Shown here in pieces: positions 8,849 to 17,954 of a stretch of DNA of 64,000 bases. Source of the DNA: Novosphingobium indicum (GTDB lineage: Bacteria; Pseudomonadota; Alphaproteobacteria; Sphingomonadales; Sphingomonadaceae); the NCBI RefSeq assembly GCF_014645195.1, contig NZ_BMLK01000022.1:1-64000 (forward strand). Direction: 5' to 3'. The number at the start of each line of letters is the position of its first letter. Position 1 is the first letter of the stretch. A model generated the notes under the pieces. The model was not told where the DNA came from, did no database searches, and saw only the letters and a program-made list of their open reading frames with translations. The translations under genes were made by a program, and so were the position numbers.

Positions 8849-9559
8849 GTGGCGGATTTCGAGCCGGTCCGGTTCATGCATGGCGACGTTGCGCTGCAGG
8901 GTACTATCGCAAGACCGCAGGCCGATAATGGCGGTACCGTCATGATGTTCCCCGGCGCCACCGGACCGGCAAAGAGCTTTCACGCAGCGATGCGCGAACT
9001 GGCCGATTGCGGCTATCTGGTTATCGGCATGGACATGTACGGCATCGGGGCAGACCTTTCGACGCCTCAGGCGGCAGGGCAGCATTTCATGGCCTTGATG
9101 GAACAACCCGACGTCCTGCGGGATCGCGTCGTCGCCCTTTTCGAAGCCGTGTGCGACCTGCGGGACGTCGATGCCAAACGGGTCGCGGCCATCGGCTACT
9201 GTTTCGGCGGCAAGTGTGTCCTGGAACTGGCGCGCAGCGGTGCCGCAGTAGCCTCCGTCAGCAGCTACCACGGTTTGCTGACGACCCATGCTCCAGCTCG
9301 CAAAGGCGAAGTTTCCGCAGAAATTGCGGTCTGGTCCGGCGGGCGCGACCCTTATGCTCCGGCGGCCGATCTCGATGCATTGCGCGCGGAGCTCGATGCG
9401 GCCCAAGCAAGCTACCAGATCACACTGTTTTCACGTGCACAGCACTCGTTCACCGACCCCGATCACGACGGTGTAGCCGAGGGGATCGCCTATGATCCAA
9501 AGGCACACCGCATTGCCTGGGCAGGCACTCTGGCCATGCTTTCAGAAATGATTGGCTAA
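8849..9559 (+). CDS. Dienelactone hydrolase family protein
   Basis: A 236-aa alpha/beta hydrolase. The catalytic triad of the dienelactone hydrolase family is visible: Cys118 in GYCFGG, Asp167 in SGGRDPYAP and His199 in AQHSF. Such enzymes open lactones or hydrolyse esters in aromatic and terpenoid breakdown. The start is a GTG with a strong GAGAGGAGG ribosome site. A TTCR-N6-CGAA element lies just upstream, linking it to the catabolic cluster further on. No signal peptide. The exact substrate is not evident. Confidence 0.85.
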   Translation: MADFEPVRFMHGDVALQGTIARPQADNGGTVMMFPGATGPAKSFHAAMRELADCGYLVIGMDMYGIGADLSTPQAAGQHFMALMEQPDVLRDRVVALFEAVCDLRDVDAKRVAAIGYCFGGKCVLELARSGAAVASVSSYHGLLTTHAPARKGEVSAEIAVWSGGRDPYAPAADLDALRAELDAAQASYQITLFSRAQHSFTDPDHDGVAEGIAYDPKAHRIAWAGTLAMLSEMIG

Positions 9560-9898
9560 ACGCTGCAGAAAAGGTGTCACCGATCAGCCACAGCTGCATG
9601 AAATATTCTATTATGCGATACTGAATTCACAATAAGGAACAGAATGCCATTCCTTTTGCTTGCATCCGGACACGAGTTCGGTACTCTGCGGCGAAAGAAA
9701 AACCGAAGATGTCGGCAACAGACACGTCGGGTGAGAGGAGGCACGAAGGGAAAGCGCATGGGGGATTCCCGGCAAAGCCGGAAGAAATCTTTCCCGCTAT
9801 CTCTACAAGCCAGCCAACTCCTTCGGACCGGAATACCGGCCGCCGACAACTCTGCTTGCCTTACTTGAGAACAGGGTTTCCGGAGGGAGAGAATAACT
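9560..9898 (+). promoter_or_regulatory. Long leader of TonB-dependent receptor gene
   Basis: 339 bp without a convincing gene. At 9617-9639 it holds GCGATACT followed by a weak TTCR-N6-CGAA-like element (TTCACAATAAGGAA), an arrangement also seen at the amidohydrolase promoter, where GCGATACT is followed by TTCAC at the same spacing. This leaves an untranslated leader of about 260 nt before the receptor ATG. I tested it for cobalamin or other known riboswitch landmarks by eye and found none. A good ribosome site, GGAGGGAG, precedes 9899. Confidence 0.35.
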
Positions 9899-12439
9899 AT
9901 GCTTGCTAGGAATTTTAAATGCATGCTGTTGCTGAGCGCCGCCTTTTCAGGCGCCTCGGTGGCGATGCCTGCGGTTGCGCAGGAATCGGTGATGGCACCC
10001 GGCGAAATCATCGTTACGGCCCGGCGCGTCGAGGAACGCCTGCAGGACGTCCCGATCTCGATGACGGTGTACAACGAAGATCAGTTGCAGGATCGCAACG
10101 TCGCCGTGGCATCGGATCTTGCCACTTATACTCCCTCGCTGTCCGTCAACACGCGTTACGGCCCTGAAAAGGCAACCTTCGCGATTCGCGGCTTCAACCA
10201 GGATGCCGCAGCGGCCCCGACGGTGGGTGTGTACTTCGCCGACGTGGTCGGCGTGCGCGCGCAGGGCGGCACCGCCAGCGGCAACAGCGTGGGCGCCGGT
10301 TCGTTCACTGACCTGCAGAACGTGCAGGTTCTCAAAGGTCCGCAAGGCACCCTGTTCGGCCGGAATACGACCGGCGGCTCGATCCTCCTCGTTCCGACCA
10401 AGCCCAGCGACTTCCTCGAAGGCTATGTGGAAGGCACCTACGGAAACTATGACCAGAAGCGTGTGCAGGCTGCGGTCAACGTTCCGCTTGCCGACACTTT
10501 CAAGGTTCGTGTCGCAGTCGATCGCAACAAGCGCGACGGTTACATGAAGAACCATTCGGGGATCGGCCCGGATGACTATAACAACGTCGACTACACTTAT
10601 GGCCGTCTCAGCATAGTTGCCGACCTGACGCCCGAACTCGAGAACTACACGATCTTCCACTACTCCGAGTCGGATACGAACGGTTACGCCACACGTTATG
10701 AAAGCTGCGACCGCGATGCGGCCTCGCCATTCGTCGGCGGCAGCCTGACACGTTACTACACCGCTCTCGCAGCCTGCGATCAGATCGACCGTCAAACCGC
10801 CCGCGGCGACGGTCCGCTGGATGTCGAAGTCGCCAATCCCGATCCGCGTATCTATCTGCGCACCTGGCAGGTCATCAACACGACAACCTGGCAAGCCAGC
10901 GACATGATCACCATCAAGAACATCCTTAGCTATGGTGAGTATCGCGAGCAGGCCGGTTTCTCGCTCTACAGCGACAACTTCTTCGTTCCGAATACACCGA
11001 CGACCCAGTACTTCGCCAGCCAAGGCGGACTCGCTCCCGGCGATCGTTTCCAGTACATCACGCTGGACACGCAGCCCGGATACGACGCTGCAGCCGAATC
11101 GACCACAACCGAAGAACTGCAGATCCAGGGCCGCACGCTCGACGGCAAGTTCAACTTCGTCATCGGCGGCTACCTCGAATTCAGCCGCCCGATCGGCTGG
11201 AACCAGCAGCGCACGGGTATCTACGGCAACTGCGCCGATCCGGGTACGCTCGATTGCTCGGGCGGTATCATTCCAGTAACTCTTCCGGCGGGGGCCATCC
11301 CCGGCATCCCGATTGCTCTGGGTGGTTCGGCAGCGCTTATTTCGCAATCGCGCACCAAGATGTCGTTCGACAACCACGGCATCTTCGCACAGGGCACCTA
11401 CAACTTCACCGATCAGCTGGCTCTGACCCTCGGCGGCCGCTGGACCTTCGACAAAATCGTCGGTTACTCTGAAAGCTCCCGCTACACGCTCGGTACGTTC
11501 CCCCTGGTCGGCACGATTCCGCTTCAGCAGGTTTGCAACGACGTGCTCAACCACCCGACCGATAACCCGCTCGCGGATGGTCAAGGCGTCTGCAACACGA
11601 AAATCACGCAAAAGACCAACAAGCCCACATGGCTGATCGGCCTGGATTTCAAGCCGACTTTGGACACGCTCGTCTATGCCAAGTACGCACGTGGCTATCG
11701 CCAGGGCGCGGTGAACTTCACCAACCCCGGCCTCGAAACGGTGGGTCCGGAAAAGGTCGATTCCTACGAAATCGGCGCCAAGCTGACGTTCCGCGGCTCT
11801 GCCCCCGGGTACTTCAACATCGCCGCTTTCTACAACGACTTCAGCGACCAGCAGATCTTCGGCGCGCTCGTGGCCAAGCCGGACAGTGGCCTTGCCGGTG
11901 GTGCGGCTCTGATCAACGCCGGTAAGTCTGTCATCAAGGGTATCGAAGTCGATTCGGGTGTAACCCTGTTCGACATGCTGCGTCTGGGCGCGGGTTACAC
12001 CTACCTCGACACCAAGCTGAAGGAATTGACCCCGCCGACCCTCAGCGCGGACAGCCCGTTCGCAGAGATCATTCCCCGCGGCGTCGTGGGGGGCCCACTC
12101 ACCTATTCGCCCAAGCACAAGCTGACCCTCTCGGGTGATCTGAGCGTCCCGGCTGGCGATGCCGGCGTGCTCAAGCTCGGCGCCGTTTTTGCCTACACGG
12201 CCTCGCAGTTCGTGGACGGCAACAACAAGATCCCGAGCTACAGCCTGCTCACGCTGACGGCAGGTATCGACGACATTGGCGGCACCGGCTTCGATCTCGG
12301 CCTGTTCGCCAACAACATTACCAACGAAAAGTACCGGGTGACTTCAGGCGGCGGATACGAATCCTCGGGCATCCAGGATTTCGCCTACGGCCAGCCGCGC
12401 ATGTACGGTGTGCGTCTGAAGTACAACTTCGGCACCTGA
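9899..12439 (+). CDS. TonB-dependent outer-membrane receptor
   Basis: An 846-aa outer-membrane transporter. It has a signal peptide ending near AVAQ (about residue 27), a TonB-box-like stretch GEIIVTARR just after it, a plug domain (VPISMTVYNEDQL, VQVLKGPQGTLFGRN, TTGGSI) and a C-terminal beta-barrel closing with an aromatic-rich strand (YGVRLKYNF). The plug form is typical of sphingomonad receptors for catabolic substrates as well as siderophores. It is flanked by the TonB-like gene and the CoA-dependent catabolic genes, so it more likely imports an organic substrate than iron; that is inference. The gene ends in strong hairpin terminators. Confidence 0.93.
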   Translation: MLARNFKCMLLLSAAFSGASVAMPAVAQESVMAPGEIIVTARRVEERLQDVPISMTVYNEDQLQDRNVAVASDLATYTPSLSVNTRYGPEKATFAIRGFNQDAAAAPTVGVYFADVVGVRAQGGTASGNSVGAGSFTDLQNVQVLKGPQGTLFGRNTTGGSILLVPTKPSDFLEGYVEGTYGNYDQKRVQAAVNVPLADTFKVRVAVDRNKRDGYMKNHSGIGPDDYNNVDYTYGRLSIVADLTPELENYTIFHYSESDTNGYATRYESCDRDAASPFVGGSLTRYYTALAACDQIDRQTARGDGPLDVEVANPDPRIYLRTWQVINTTTWQASDMITIKNILSYGEYREQAGFSLYSDNFFVPNTPTTQYFASQGGLAPGDRFQYITLDTQPGYDAAAESTTTEELQIQGRTLDGKFNFVIGGYLEFSRPIGWNQQRTGIYGNCADPGTLDCSGGIIPVTLPAGAIPGIPIALGGSAALISQSRTKMSFDNHGIFAQGTYNFTDQLALTLGGRWTFDKIVGYSESSRYTLGTFPLVGTIPLQQVCNDVLNHPTDNPLADGQGVCNTKITQKTNKPTWLIGLDFKPTLDTLVYAKYARGYRQGAVNFTNPGLETVGPEKVDSYEIGAKLTFRGSAPGYFNIAAFYNDFSDQQIFGALVAKPDSGLAGGAALINAGKSVIKGIEVDSGVTLFDMLRLGAGYTYLDTKLKELTPPTLSADSPFAEIIPRGVVGGPLTYSPKHKLTLSGDLSVPAGDAGVLKLGAVFAYTASQFVDGNNKIPSYSLLTLTAGIDDIGGTGFDLGLFANNITNEKYRVTSGGGYESSGIQDFAYGQPRMYGVRLKYNFGT

Positions 12440-12451
12440 TCCAGACAAGAA

Positions 12452-12480
12452 CCCCCGCGCTTTTCCGAGTGGCGCGGGGG
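12452..12480 (+). terminator. GC hairpin after receptor gene
   Basis: Nine-base perfect stem CCCCCGCGC / GCGCGGGGG with an 11-nt loop, 13 bases after the receptor stop codon. It is not followed by a T-run itself, but a small hairpin (GGTCC-TTTCA-GGACC, 12487-12501) and a classical terminator follow. Confidence 0.6.
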
Positions 12481-12507
12481 CATTCCGGTCCTTTCAGGAC
12501 CAGCCTC

Positions 12508-12536
12508 AAGCCACGCCTTAACCGGCGTGGCTTTTT
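12508..12536 (+). terminator. Rho-independent terminator
   Basis: Ten-base perfect stem AAGCCACGCC / GGCGTGGCTT with loop TTAACC, followed by a T-run on the plus strand. It ends transcription of the receptor gene before the convergent kinase gene. Confidence 0.85.
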
Positions 12537-12552
12537 CCTTGGTTCGCTGGCG

Positions 12553-13623
12553 TCAGACCACACCCAGAAGGCCAAAGCTGTCGTGGCGCATCACCGCCTT
12601 GCCGAGACGGTCGGCAAACTGGTTGGTGATCGGCGGATCGACGCGGCGGGTGATCGACCAGAGGTAGAAACCATAGGCCACCGCCTCGCGGTATTGCCCC
12701 CAGGCTTGCTCTTCATCGGGCATTGCCATGCCGTGTCCGCGCATCATCGCGAGGTACTCGCCCATAAGACGGCGCTCTTCCATTTCGGCGATCTCGGTCG
12801 GCAGCACCGCATTGAGGTGATAGGCGATGTCGAGCGCCCAGCCCCCGCGCTGGAGCAGTTGCCAGTCGATCAGACCCATGCCGTCCGGCGTGCGGAAGAT
12901 GTTTCCCGCATGGGCATCGCCATGGATCATGAATTCCGGGCGCTCCGCATCGCGCGCCGCCAGCGCCTTCATTGCGGCGGCCACGTTCTGCGCGTTGCGC
13001 ACCTTGGGCGACAGATTGTCGCCACGCGGCCCGTCGAGCAGCTCCTGCAGCATCTCCGGCGTGACGTAGGACATTTTTGCCAGTTCCGCCGCGCGCGGAC
13101 GGATCCAGTCCGCACCCTTGAGAAACGCGCTTTTGGCGTGAAGGCGCGAGAGTTGTTCGAGGCTCTGCACCGCGTCATCCGCCGTGAAGGGGTCGAGCGC
13201 GGAGCAGAACGTCGCACCTTCGACGATGAGATCGCGCATGATCGTGACGGCCTGCTGCTTCTCGCGGTCGATTACCGTGGCAACGGCCTCGGGCACGCGC
13301 ACCTCCGTGATCGGTGCCACCTTGCCGTAAAAATCGGCTTCCAGCACACATGTGGGGCCGCCGCGTGCGGTCATTTCATCGACATCGAGCAAGCCCTTGA
13401 GGCAGAAGTCGCCCACTGCGCCATCAGCGAAAGTGACGGCGAAACGCACCTTGGTGGCAACCGTGCGGATCACTTCCACCTGCTCGACGCTGGTCACGGC
13501 CTTGCCGCCCGCTGCACCGGCCAGGGCCCCGCCCAGCCATGTCGGGTCAAGCGCCTCCTCCAGCGTGGCGGGAACTCGCGTATCGGGCTGCGCGGGAACG
13601 CGGCTCGTGTGTGCCTGAGACAT
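12553..13623 (-). CDS. APH-fold phosphotransferase (LvaA/ACAD10-like kinase)
   Basis: A 356-aa protein of the aminoglycoside-phosphotransferase (choline kinase-like) fold. The catalytic loop HGDAHAGN has D236 and N241, and the metal-binding LIDWQ has D253. In family members such as LvaA and the kinase part of ACAD10/11, this fold phosphorylates the hydroxyl of hydroxyacyl-CoA thioesters. In this catabolic setting that role is more likely than antibiotic resistance. The ATG at 13623 has a long purine-rich ribosome site (AAGGAAAGGGAG). It is divergent from the CoA-transferase gene, sharing a 190-bp control region that contains two TTCG-type elements. A second kinase of this fold is at 21551-22600. 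Confidence 0.85.
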   Translation of the reverse strand: MSQAHTSRVPAQPDTRVPATLEEALDPTWLGGALAGAAGGKAVTSVEQVEVIRTVATKVRFAVTFADGAVGDFCLKGLLDVDEMTARGGPTCVLEADFYGKVAPITEVRVPEAVATVIDREKQQAVTIMRDLIVEGATFCSALDPFTADDAVQSLEQLSRLHAKSAFLKGADWIRPRAAELAKMSYVTPEMLQELLDGPRGDNLSPKVRNAQNVAAAMKALAARDAERPEFMIHGDAHAGNIFRTPDGMGLIDWQLLQRGGWALDIAYHLNAVLPTEIAEMEERRLMGEYLAMMRGHGMAMPDEEQAWGQYREAVAYGFYLWSITRRVDPPITNQFADRLGKAVMRHDSFGLLGVV

Positions 13624-13693
13624 TCTTCTCCCTTTCCTTATCTGGTTCTCCGACGGATCCGGCAATCGCCACATCCAACCGCTTGACTATGCC

Positions 13694-13736
13694 TTGACCT
13701 AATTCGCCATTTCGGTCCATCCTTCGCAATAGAGAA
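13694..13736 (+). promoter_or_regulatory. Promoter and two putative IclR operators
   Basis: TTGACC (13694-13699) with a weak -10 (CATCCT, 13718-13723) lies between the divergent kinase and CoA-transferase genes. Two operator-like elements are present: TTCGCCATTTCGGT (13703-13716), inside the spacer, and TTCGCAATAGAGAA (13723-13736), directly after the -10. The layout resembles that of the amidohydrolase promoter at 16666-16711. Confidence 0.4.
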
Positions 13737-13816
13737 TTTTTCCGGTCATGCGATGGTCGTCTCGGGCTGTCGGAAAACGACGGGAAAGCGAAAAACACGG
13801 GAGAGACCGGAGCGCC

Positions 13817-15031
13817 ATGGGCAAGCCGCTGGAAGGAATCAAAGTCGTCGAAGTCGCCATGTGGGCTTTCGTGCCCGCTTGCGGGGGCATGCTGGCGGAT
13901 CTCGGCGCGGACGTGATCAAGATTGAACCGCCAAGCGGCGATCCGCTGCGCGGGCTCCAGATCGGCGGGCTCAACGAGGAAGGCCGCCGCATCGACTATT
14001 CCTGGGAAAGCTACAACCGGGGCAAGCGCTCGATCACGCTCGATCTCAAACAACAGGCCGGGCGCGATGTCCTCTACAAACTGCTCGAAGATGCAGACGT
14101 TTTTCTCACCAACCTGCTGCCGCCGGCCCGCCGGTCGATGCAGATTGACGCCGATACGATCCGCGGCCGGTTTCCGAACATCATCTACGCCAGCGGCAGC
14201 GCCGTCGGTCCCACCGGCCCTGAAAGCGAGAAAGGCGGCTACGATGCCATCACTTTCTGGGCGCGCGGCGGCATATCCTCTTCGCTGACCGGGGACGGCG
14301 CCGAACTGCCCGTCGGCCCGCCCGGCCCGGCCTTTGGCGACACGCTGTCCGGCTCGATGCTTTCGGGGGCGATTTGCGCCGCGATCGCCAAGCGCGCGCT
14401 CACGGGCGAGGCTTCGACGGTCGACGTCTCGTTGCTCGGCACCGCCATGTGGTCGATGCAGCGCTATATCTGTCAGGCAACGGCGGACAGCGTGCAGAAG
14501 TTTCCCAAGCCGCCGGCGAACAAGCCCAATAATGTGCTGGTCAGTAACTACCGCACATCCGATGGACGCTTCCTCGCGCTCTGCATGCTGCAGGCGGACA
14601 AGTATTGGGCTCCGTTCTGCGAAGTCGCCGGACGGCCCGATCTCGCCTCCGACCCGCGCTTTACCGATGCGAAAGCCCGGCGCGAAAACGTCGATGCCTG
14701 CTACGGCGAAGTGAAAGCGCTCTTCGCCAGCAAGACACTGGCCGAGTGGAAAGACATCCTCTCGCGCCAGCAGGGCCAGTGGGACGTCGTGCAGGATGTC
14801 GGCGAGATGAAGGACGACGTGCAGGCACAGGCCAACGGCTACCTCAAGCGCGTGGACTATGGCGACGGCACCGAGATCCCGATGGTCGGCCTGCCCATGC
14901 TGTTCGACGGGCAGGCCATGAACTCCAGCCGCTCGCCCGAACTGGGCGCGCACAGCGACGCCGTGCTGGAAAGCCTCGGCTACAGCGAGGAGGAGATCGT
15001 CGACCTGAAGGTGCAGGGAGTGGTATTCTGA
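13817..15031 (+). CDS. CaiB/BaiF-type (family III) CoA-transferase
   Basis: A 404-aa family III CoA-transferase moving CoA between a carboxylic acid and a CoA ester. The N-terminal half has the usual LADLGADVIKIEPPSGDP block, and D175 in AFGDTLSG aligns with the catalytic aspartate of formyl-CoA transferase. An upstream extension of 23 codons is basic and non-homologous; the ATG at 13817 is preferred, with GGAG upstream. The stop codon overlaps the ATG of the DUF35 gene (TGATG), and DUF35 overlaps the thiolase-like gene, so the three are one translationally coupled unit. Confidence 0.9.
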   Translation: MGKPLEGIKVVEVAMWAFVPACGGMLADLGADVIKIEPPSGDPLRGLQIGGLNEEGRRIDYSWESYNRGKRSITLDLKQQAGRDVLYKLLEDADVFLTNLLPPARRSMQIDADTIRGRFPNIIYASGSAVGPTGPESEKGGYDAITFWARGGISSSLTGDGAELPVGPPGPAFGDTLSGSMLSGAICAAIAKRALTGEASTVDVSLLGTAMWSMQRYICQATADSVQKFPKPPANKPNNVLVSNYRTSDGRFLALCMLQADKYWAPFCEVAGRPDLASDPRFTDAKARRENVDACYGEVKALFASKTLAEWKDILSRQQGQWDVVQDVGEMKDDVQAQANGYLKRVDYGDGTEIPMVGLPMLFDGQAMNSSRSPELGAHSDAVLESLGYSEEEIVDLKVQGVVF

Positions 15032-15459
15032 TGAGCGAGACGAAACCCCCTGCCCGCAAGCTGCCTGCACTCGAACCCGATACCGCGTTCTTCTGGACCA
15101 GTGGCGCCGATGGCGTGCTGCGCATCCAGCGCTGCGGAGATTGCGGCCTCTATCAGCATCCCCCCTTCCCTCGCTGCTCATCCTGTGGGAGCGAGGCCAT
15201 TGCGCCCGAGCCGGTGTCCGGCAAGGGTCGCGTCGCCAGCTACACGATCAACCGCGAACCCTGGGTTCCCGGTCTGGAGGTACCTTTCCTCTATGCCGCG
15301 GTCGAACTGGCCGAGCAGAAGGAACTCTACGTCTTCACCAACCTGCTGGCGCCCATCGATGCCGCGCGCGTGGGCATGCCCGTGAACGTGACGTTCGAAC
15401 AGCACGAGGACGTCTGGCTGCCGATGTTCCGCCCCGATGAAACGGGAGGCGCGGCATGA
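15031..15459 (+). CDS. DUF35 OB-fold/zinc-ribbon protein
   Basis: A 142-aa protein with an N-terminal rubredoxin-like zinc ribbon (C35, C38, C49, C52) and a C-terminal OB fold that binds acyl-CoA in characterised relatives. DUF35 proteins act as obligate partners of thiolase-like proteins, as in the ChsH2-Ltp2 retro-aldolase of steroid side-chain breakdown. Here it overlaps the thiolase-like gene by four bases (ATGA), which strongly supports a complex between the two products. Confidence 0.88.
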   Translation: MSETKPPARKLPALEPDTAFFWTSGADGVLRIQRCGDCGLYQHPPFPRCSSCGSEAIAPEPVSGKGRVASYTINREPWVPGLEVPFLYAAVELAEQKELYVFTNLLAPIDAARVGMPVNVTFEQHEDVWLPMFRPDETGGAA

Positions 15460-16640
15460 CCCTGCACCCCGAAAAGCTCGCCTGCATCACCGGCGCGGCG
15501 CAGTCCGAAGTCGGACGCCCTTCCTCGCGCACCGCGCTGCAACTCACCGCCGATGCCTGCCTTGCTGCCATTGCCGACGCCGGCCTCGAAGTGTCCGACA
15601 TCGACGGCATCGCCTGTTATCCCGGCAAGTCGGCGGAAGGCGGGGGGATTGCCCCGGTCAGCCCCTCCGAAGCGGCAGCCGTGCTCGGCATCGATCCGAA
15701 GTGGATTCTCGCGTCGGCCGAAGGCTTCAGCCACATGGCGCCGATCTTCAACGCGATTACCGCCATTGCTTGCGGGCTGGCGCGTCATGTCGTCGTGTTC
15801 CGGTCGGTCGCTCAGGCGACTGCGCGCATGGCCTCGCGCTCCTCGACGCTGATGTCCGGTTCGCGCAGCCGGGTGGACGGCAACAACGCCTGGACCGTGC
15901 CGTTCAATGCGCTCTCACCGATCAACACCTTCGCGCTCTATGCGCAGGCCTATTTCGAGAAGTACGGCGCCAACGAGGAGCAGCTCGGCATGATCGCGGT
16001 GAACAACCGCCGCAATGCCGGGCACAACGAGAACGCCGTCTATCGCAAACCGCTCAGTCTGGAGGACTATCTCGCCAGCCGTGTGATCTCCACGCCGCTG
16101 CGGCTGTTCGACTGCGACTCGCATATCGACGGCTCGACTGCGATAGTGGTCTCGCACAAGGATGCGGCGAAGGACCTCAAGAACCCGCCGCTGCACATCG
16201 AATCGATGGGCATGGCCGTCGGCGGCCTGTGGGTCGGGCGTTACGAAGGTGACTTCACCTCCATGCCCGCCGCACACAAATGCGGCGAGATGCTGTGGTC
16301 GCGTACCGATCTCAAGCCCGCCGACATGGACTGCGCGCAGATCTATGACGGCTTCTCGATCCACGTCTGGCTCTGGATGGAGGCGCTCGGGCTGGTGCCC
16401 CCCGGCGAGGCCTGCCGCTTCGTCGAAGGCGGCCAGCGTATCGCCCTGGACGGAGACCTGCCGCTCAATACCGGCGGCGGGCAGCTCTCCGGCGGCCGTT
16501 TCCATGGCTACGGCCATATCCACGAAGCCACGGTCCAGCTCTGGGGCCGGGGCGGCGGACGGCAGGTTGCCGATGCGAAGACCTGCATCATTTCCAACGG
16601 CGGCTACGGATACGGCGCGATGATCCTGCGGCGCGACTGA
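15456..16640 (+). CDS. Thiolase-like protein (probable Ltp2-type aldolase)
   Basis: A 394-aa thiolase-superfamily (SCP-x/lipid-transfer) protein. At the place where thiolases carry the nucleophilic Cys (CxSG), this protein has the run AEGFSHMAP (residues 88-96), without a cysteine. The C-terminal NTGGGQLSGGRFHG keeps the thiolase shape with a His, and the usual final Cys-Gly-Gly is replaced by NGGYGYG. Loss of the Cys and retention of tyrosines fits retro-aldolases that cleave a 3-hydroxyacyl-CoA rather than true thiolases. It is coupled to DUF35 upstream. The product pair probably releases acetyl- or propionyl-CoA plus an aldehyde or ketone. Confidence 0.85.
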   Translation: MTLHPEKLACITGAAQSEVGRPSSRTALQLTADACLAAIADAGLEVSDIDGIACYPGKSAEGGGIAPVSPSEAAAVLGIDPKWILASAEGFSHMAPIFNAITAIACGLARHVVVFRSVAQATARMASRSSTLMSGSRSRVDGNNAWTVPFNALSPINTFALYAQAYFEKYGANEEQLGMIAVNNRRNAGHNENAVYRKPLSLEDYLASRVISTPLRLFDCDSHIDGSTAIVVSHKDAAKDLKNPPLHIESMGMAVGGLWVGRYEGDFTSMPAAHKCGEMLWSRTDLKPADMDCAQIYDGFSIHVWLWMEALGLVPPGEACRFVEGGQRIALDGDLPLNTGGGQLSGGRFHGYGHIHEATVQLWGRGGGRQVADAKTCIISNGGYGYGAMILRRD

Positions 16641-16665
16641 CTGCGCTCCGGGACGAGTCCCGACC

Positions 16666-16711
16666 TTGACAGAGTCGTTCCTAATTGCGATACTTAGTTC
16701 ACTATTTCGAA
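16666..16711 (+). promoter_or_regulatory. Promoter with putative IclR operator
   Basis: TTGACA (16666-16671), a 17-bp spacer and GATACT (16689-16694) form a good sigma-70 promoter. Three bases later begins TTCACTATTTCGAA (16698-16711), a TTCR-N6-CGAA element placed where binding would block transcription initiation. This drives the amidohydrolase-MFS-P450 unit. Confidence 0.55.
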
Positions 16712-16754
16712 TTATTAGAAATTGCCGAAAAACGGCAGGAGAGGAGTCTGGAAG

Positions 16755-17954
16755 ATGAGCGAGGCTGATCCAGCAATCCGGGACGGTCAGGTTACCGAGT
16801 GGCATTACGGCCCGATCTTTGATGCCGATGCCCACATCGATCCACCGCACGACATGTGGAAGGACTACCTGCCCTCCCACCTGAAGGATCGCGCACCCTA
16901 CATCGAGCACGCCGAAGACGGCGACTACATCTGCTTCGAAGGCAATCGCCGCCCGTTCATGATGATCAACAACCAGGCCGGCCGCGACGGCCAGAACTTC
17001 AAGATGAAGGGCCGCCTGGAAGAGCAGCGCAAGGTCTGGGAGCCTGCCACCCGCCTGGCCGACATGGATGCGGACGGTATGGACGCCGCGCTGCTGTTCG
17101 GTGGCGGACCGCTCGGCACGACCGACGACGAGCTCTACCTCGCCAGCTACGAGGCCTATCAGAACTGGGTGCTCGATTTCTGCTCGGTCGCCCCGGACCG
17201 GCTCTATCCGGTCGGCTATGTGCCGATGCGCGACATCGACGAGACCTGCGAACACGTGAAGCGGCTCGCCCGCAAGGGCTTCCGCGCGATCAACCTGCCC
17301 GCTTTCCCGCAGAACAAGAAGGCATGGGAAACCTCGTCCAACGTCAAGAACATGAAGTCCGGCCAGGTCGCGGCGCTCACCGGCGATCCTCATGGCGAAC
17401 TGCAGTATTCGAACCCCGAGTTCGACAAGCTCTGGAAGACGATCTGCGACGAGGGCGTAGTCGTCACCTTCCACCTCGGCGCCCGCGTGCCGCGTTTCGG
17501 ACAGGCCGAATTCTTCCTGCCCGACATGCCGATGAGCAAGCTGGCGATGGCCGAACCGATCGGCATCTTCATCTTCAACTGCATCTTCGACCGCTTCCCC
17601 GACCTCAAGATCGGGTCGATGGAAAGCGGCGTTGGCTGGTTCGCGTGGTACACCGAATACATCACCCGCACCTGGGAAAAGCAGCGCTTCTGGACCAAGA
17701 GCGCGCTCAAGGAACCGCCGACGTACTACATGGACCGCAACGTCTACGGCTCGTTCATCCAGGACCGCACGGGCATCCTGTGTCGTGATCTGCCGGGCGG
17801 CAAGAACATCATGTGGTCTTCGGACTATCCGCACTCGGAAACGACTTTCCCCAAATCGCGCCAGATCATCCTGCGCGACTTCGAGGGCGTGCCCGAAGAG
17901 GATGTGAAGAAGATCATCAACGGCAATTGCCGCAAGCTGCTCGGCCTCGACTGA
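16755..17954 (+). CDS. Amidohydrolase-2 family metal-dependent hydrolase
   Basis: A 399-aa TIM-barrel enzyme of the ACMSD/amidohydrolase-2 family (PF04909 type). The metal site shows D25 and H27 in FDADAHIDPP, a central His in FHLGAR and the late Asp-His pair in SSDYPHSE. Family members decarboxylate or hydrolytically cleave aromatic and alicyclic acids. The ATG at 16755 has GGAGAGGAG upstream. It is the first gene of the promoter at 16666 and is followed by an MFS carrier (49 bp) and a P450, a grouping common in sphingomonad degradation loci. Confidence 0.85.
   Translation: MSEADPAIRDGQVTEWHYGPIFDADAHIDPPHDMWKDYLPSHLKDRAPYIEHAEDGDYICFEGNRRPFMMINNQAGRDGQNFKMKGRLEEQRKVWEPATRLADMDADGMDAALLFGGGPLGTTDDELYLASYEAYQNWVLDFCSVAPDRLYPVGYVPMRDIDETCEHVKRLARKGFRAINLPAFPQNKKAWETSSNVKNMKSGQVAALTGDPHGELQYSNPEFDKLWKTICDEGVVVTFHLGARVPRFGQAEFFLPDMPMSKLAMAEPIGIFIFNCIFDRFPDLKIGSMESGVGWFAWYTEYITRTWEKQRFWTKSALKEPPTYYMDRNVYGSFIQDRTGILCRDLPGGKNIMWSSDYPHSETTFPKSRQIILRDFEGVPEEDVKKIINGNCRKLLGLD

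Noticed and set aside
9560..9898. Cobalamin or other known riboswitch before the TonB receptor
   Set aside because: None of the conserved boxes could be found by eye; only small unrelated hairpins are present.
9947..12118. Long open frame antisense to the TonB-dependent receptor
   Set aside because: It reads as Arg/Val/Glu repeats without domains, a common shadow of GC-rich coding sequence; the receptor on the plus strand is unambiguous.
12553..13623. Aminoglycoside resistance gene
   Set aside because: The kinase fold is shared with antibiotic phosphotransferases, but the catabolic context and the LvaA/ACAD10-like layout make resistance unlikely.
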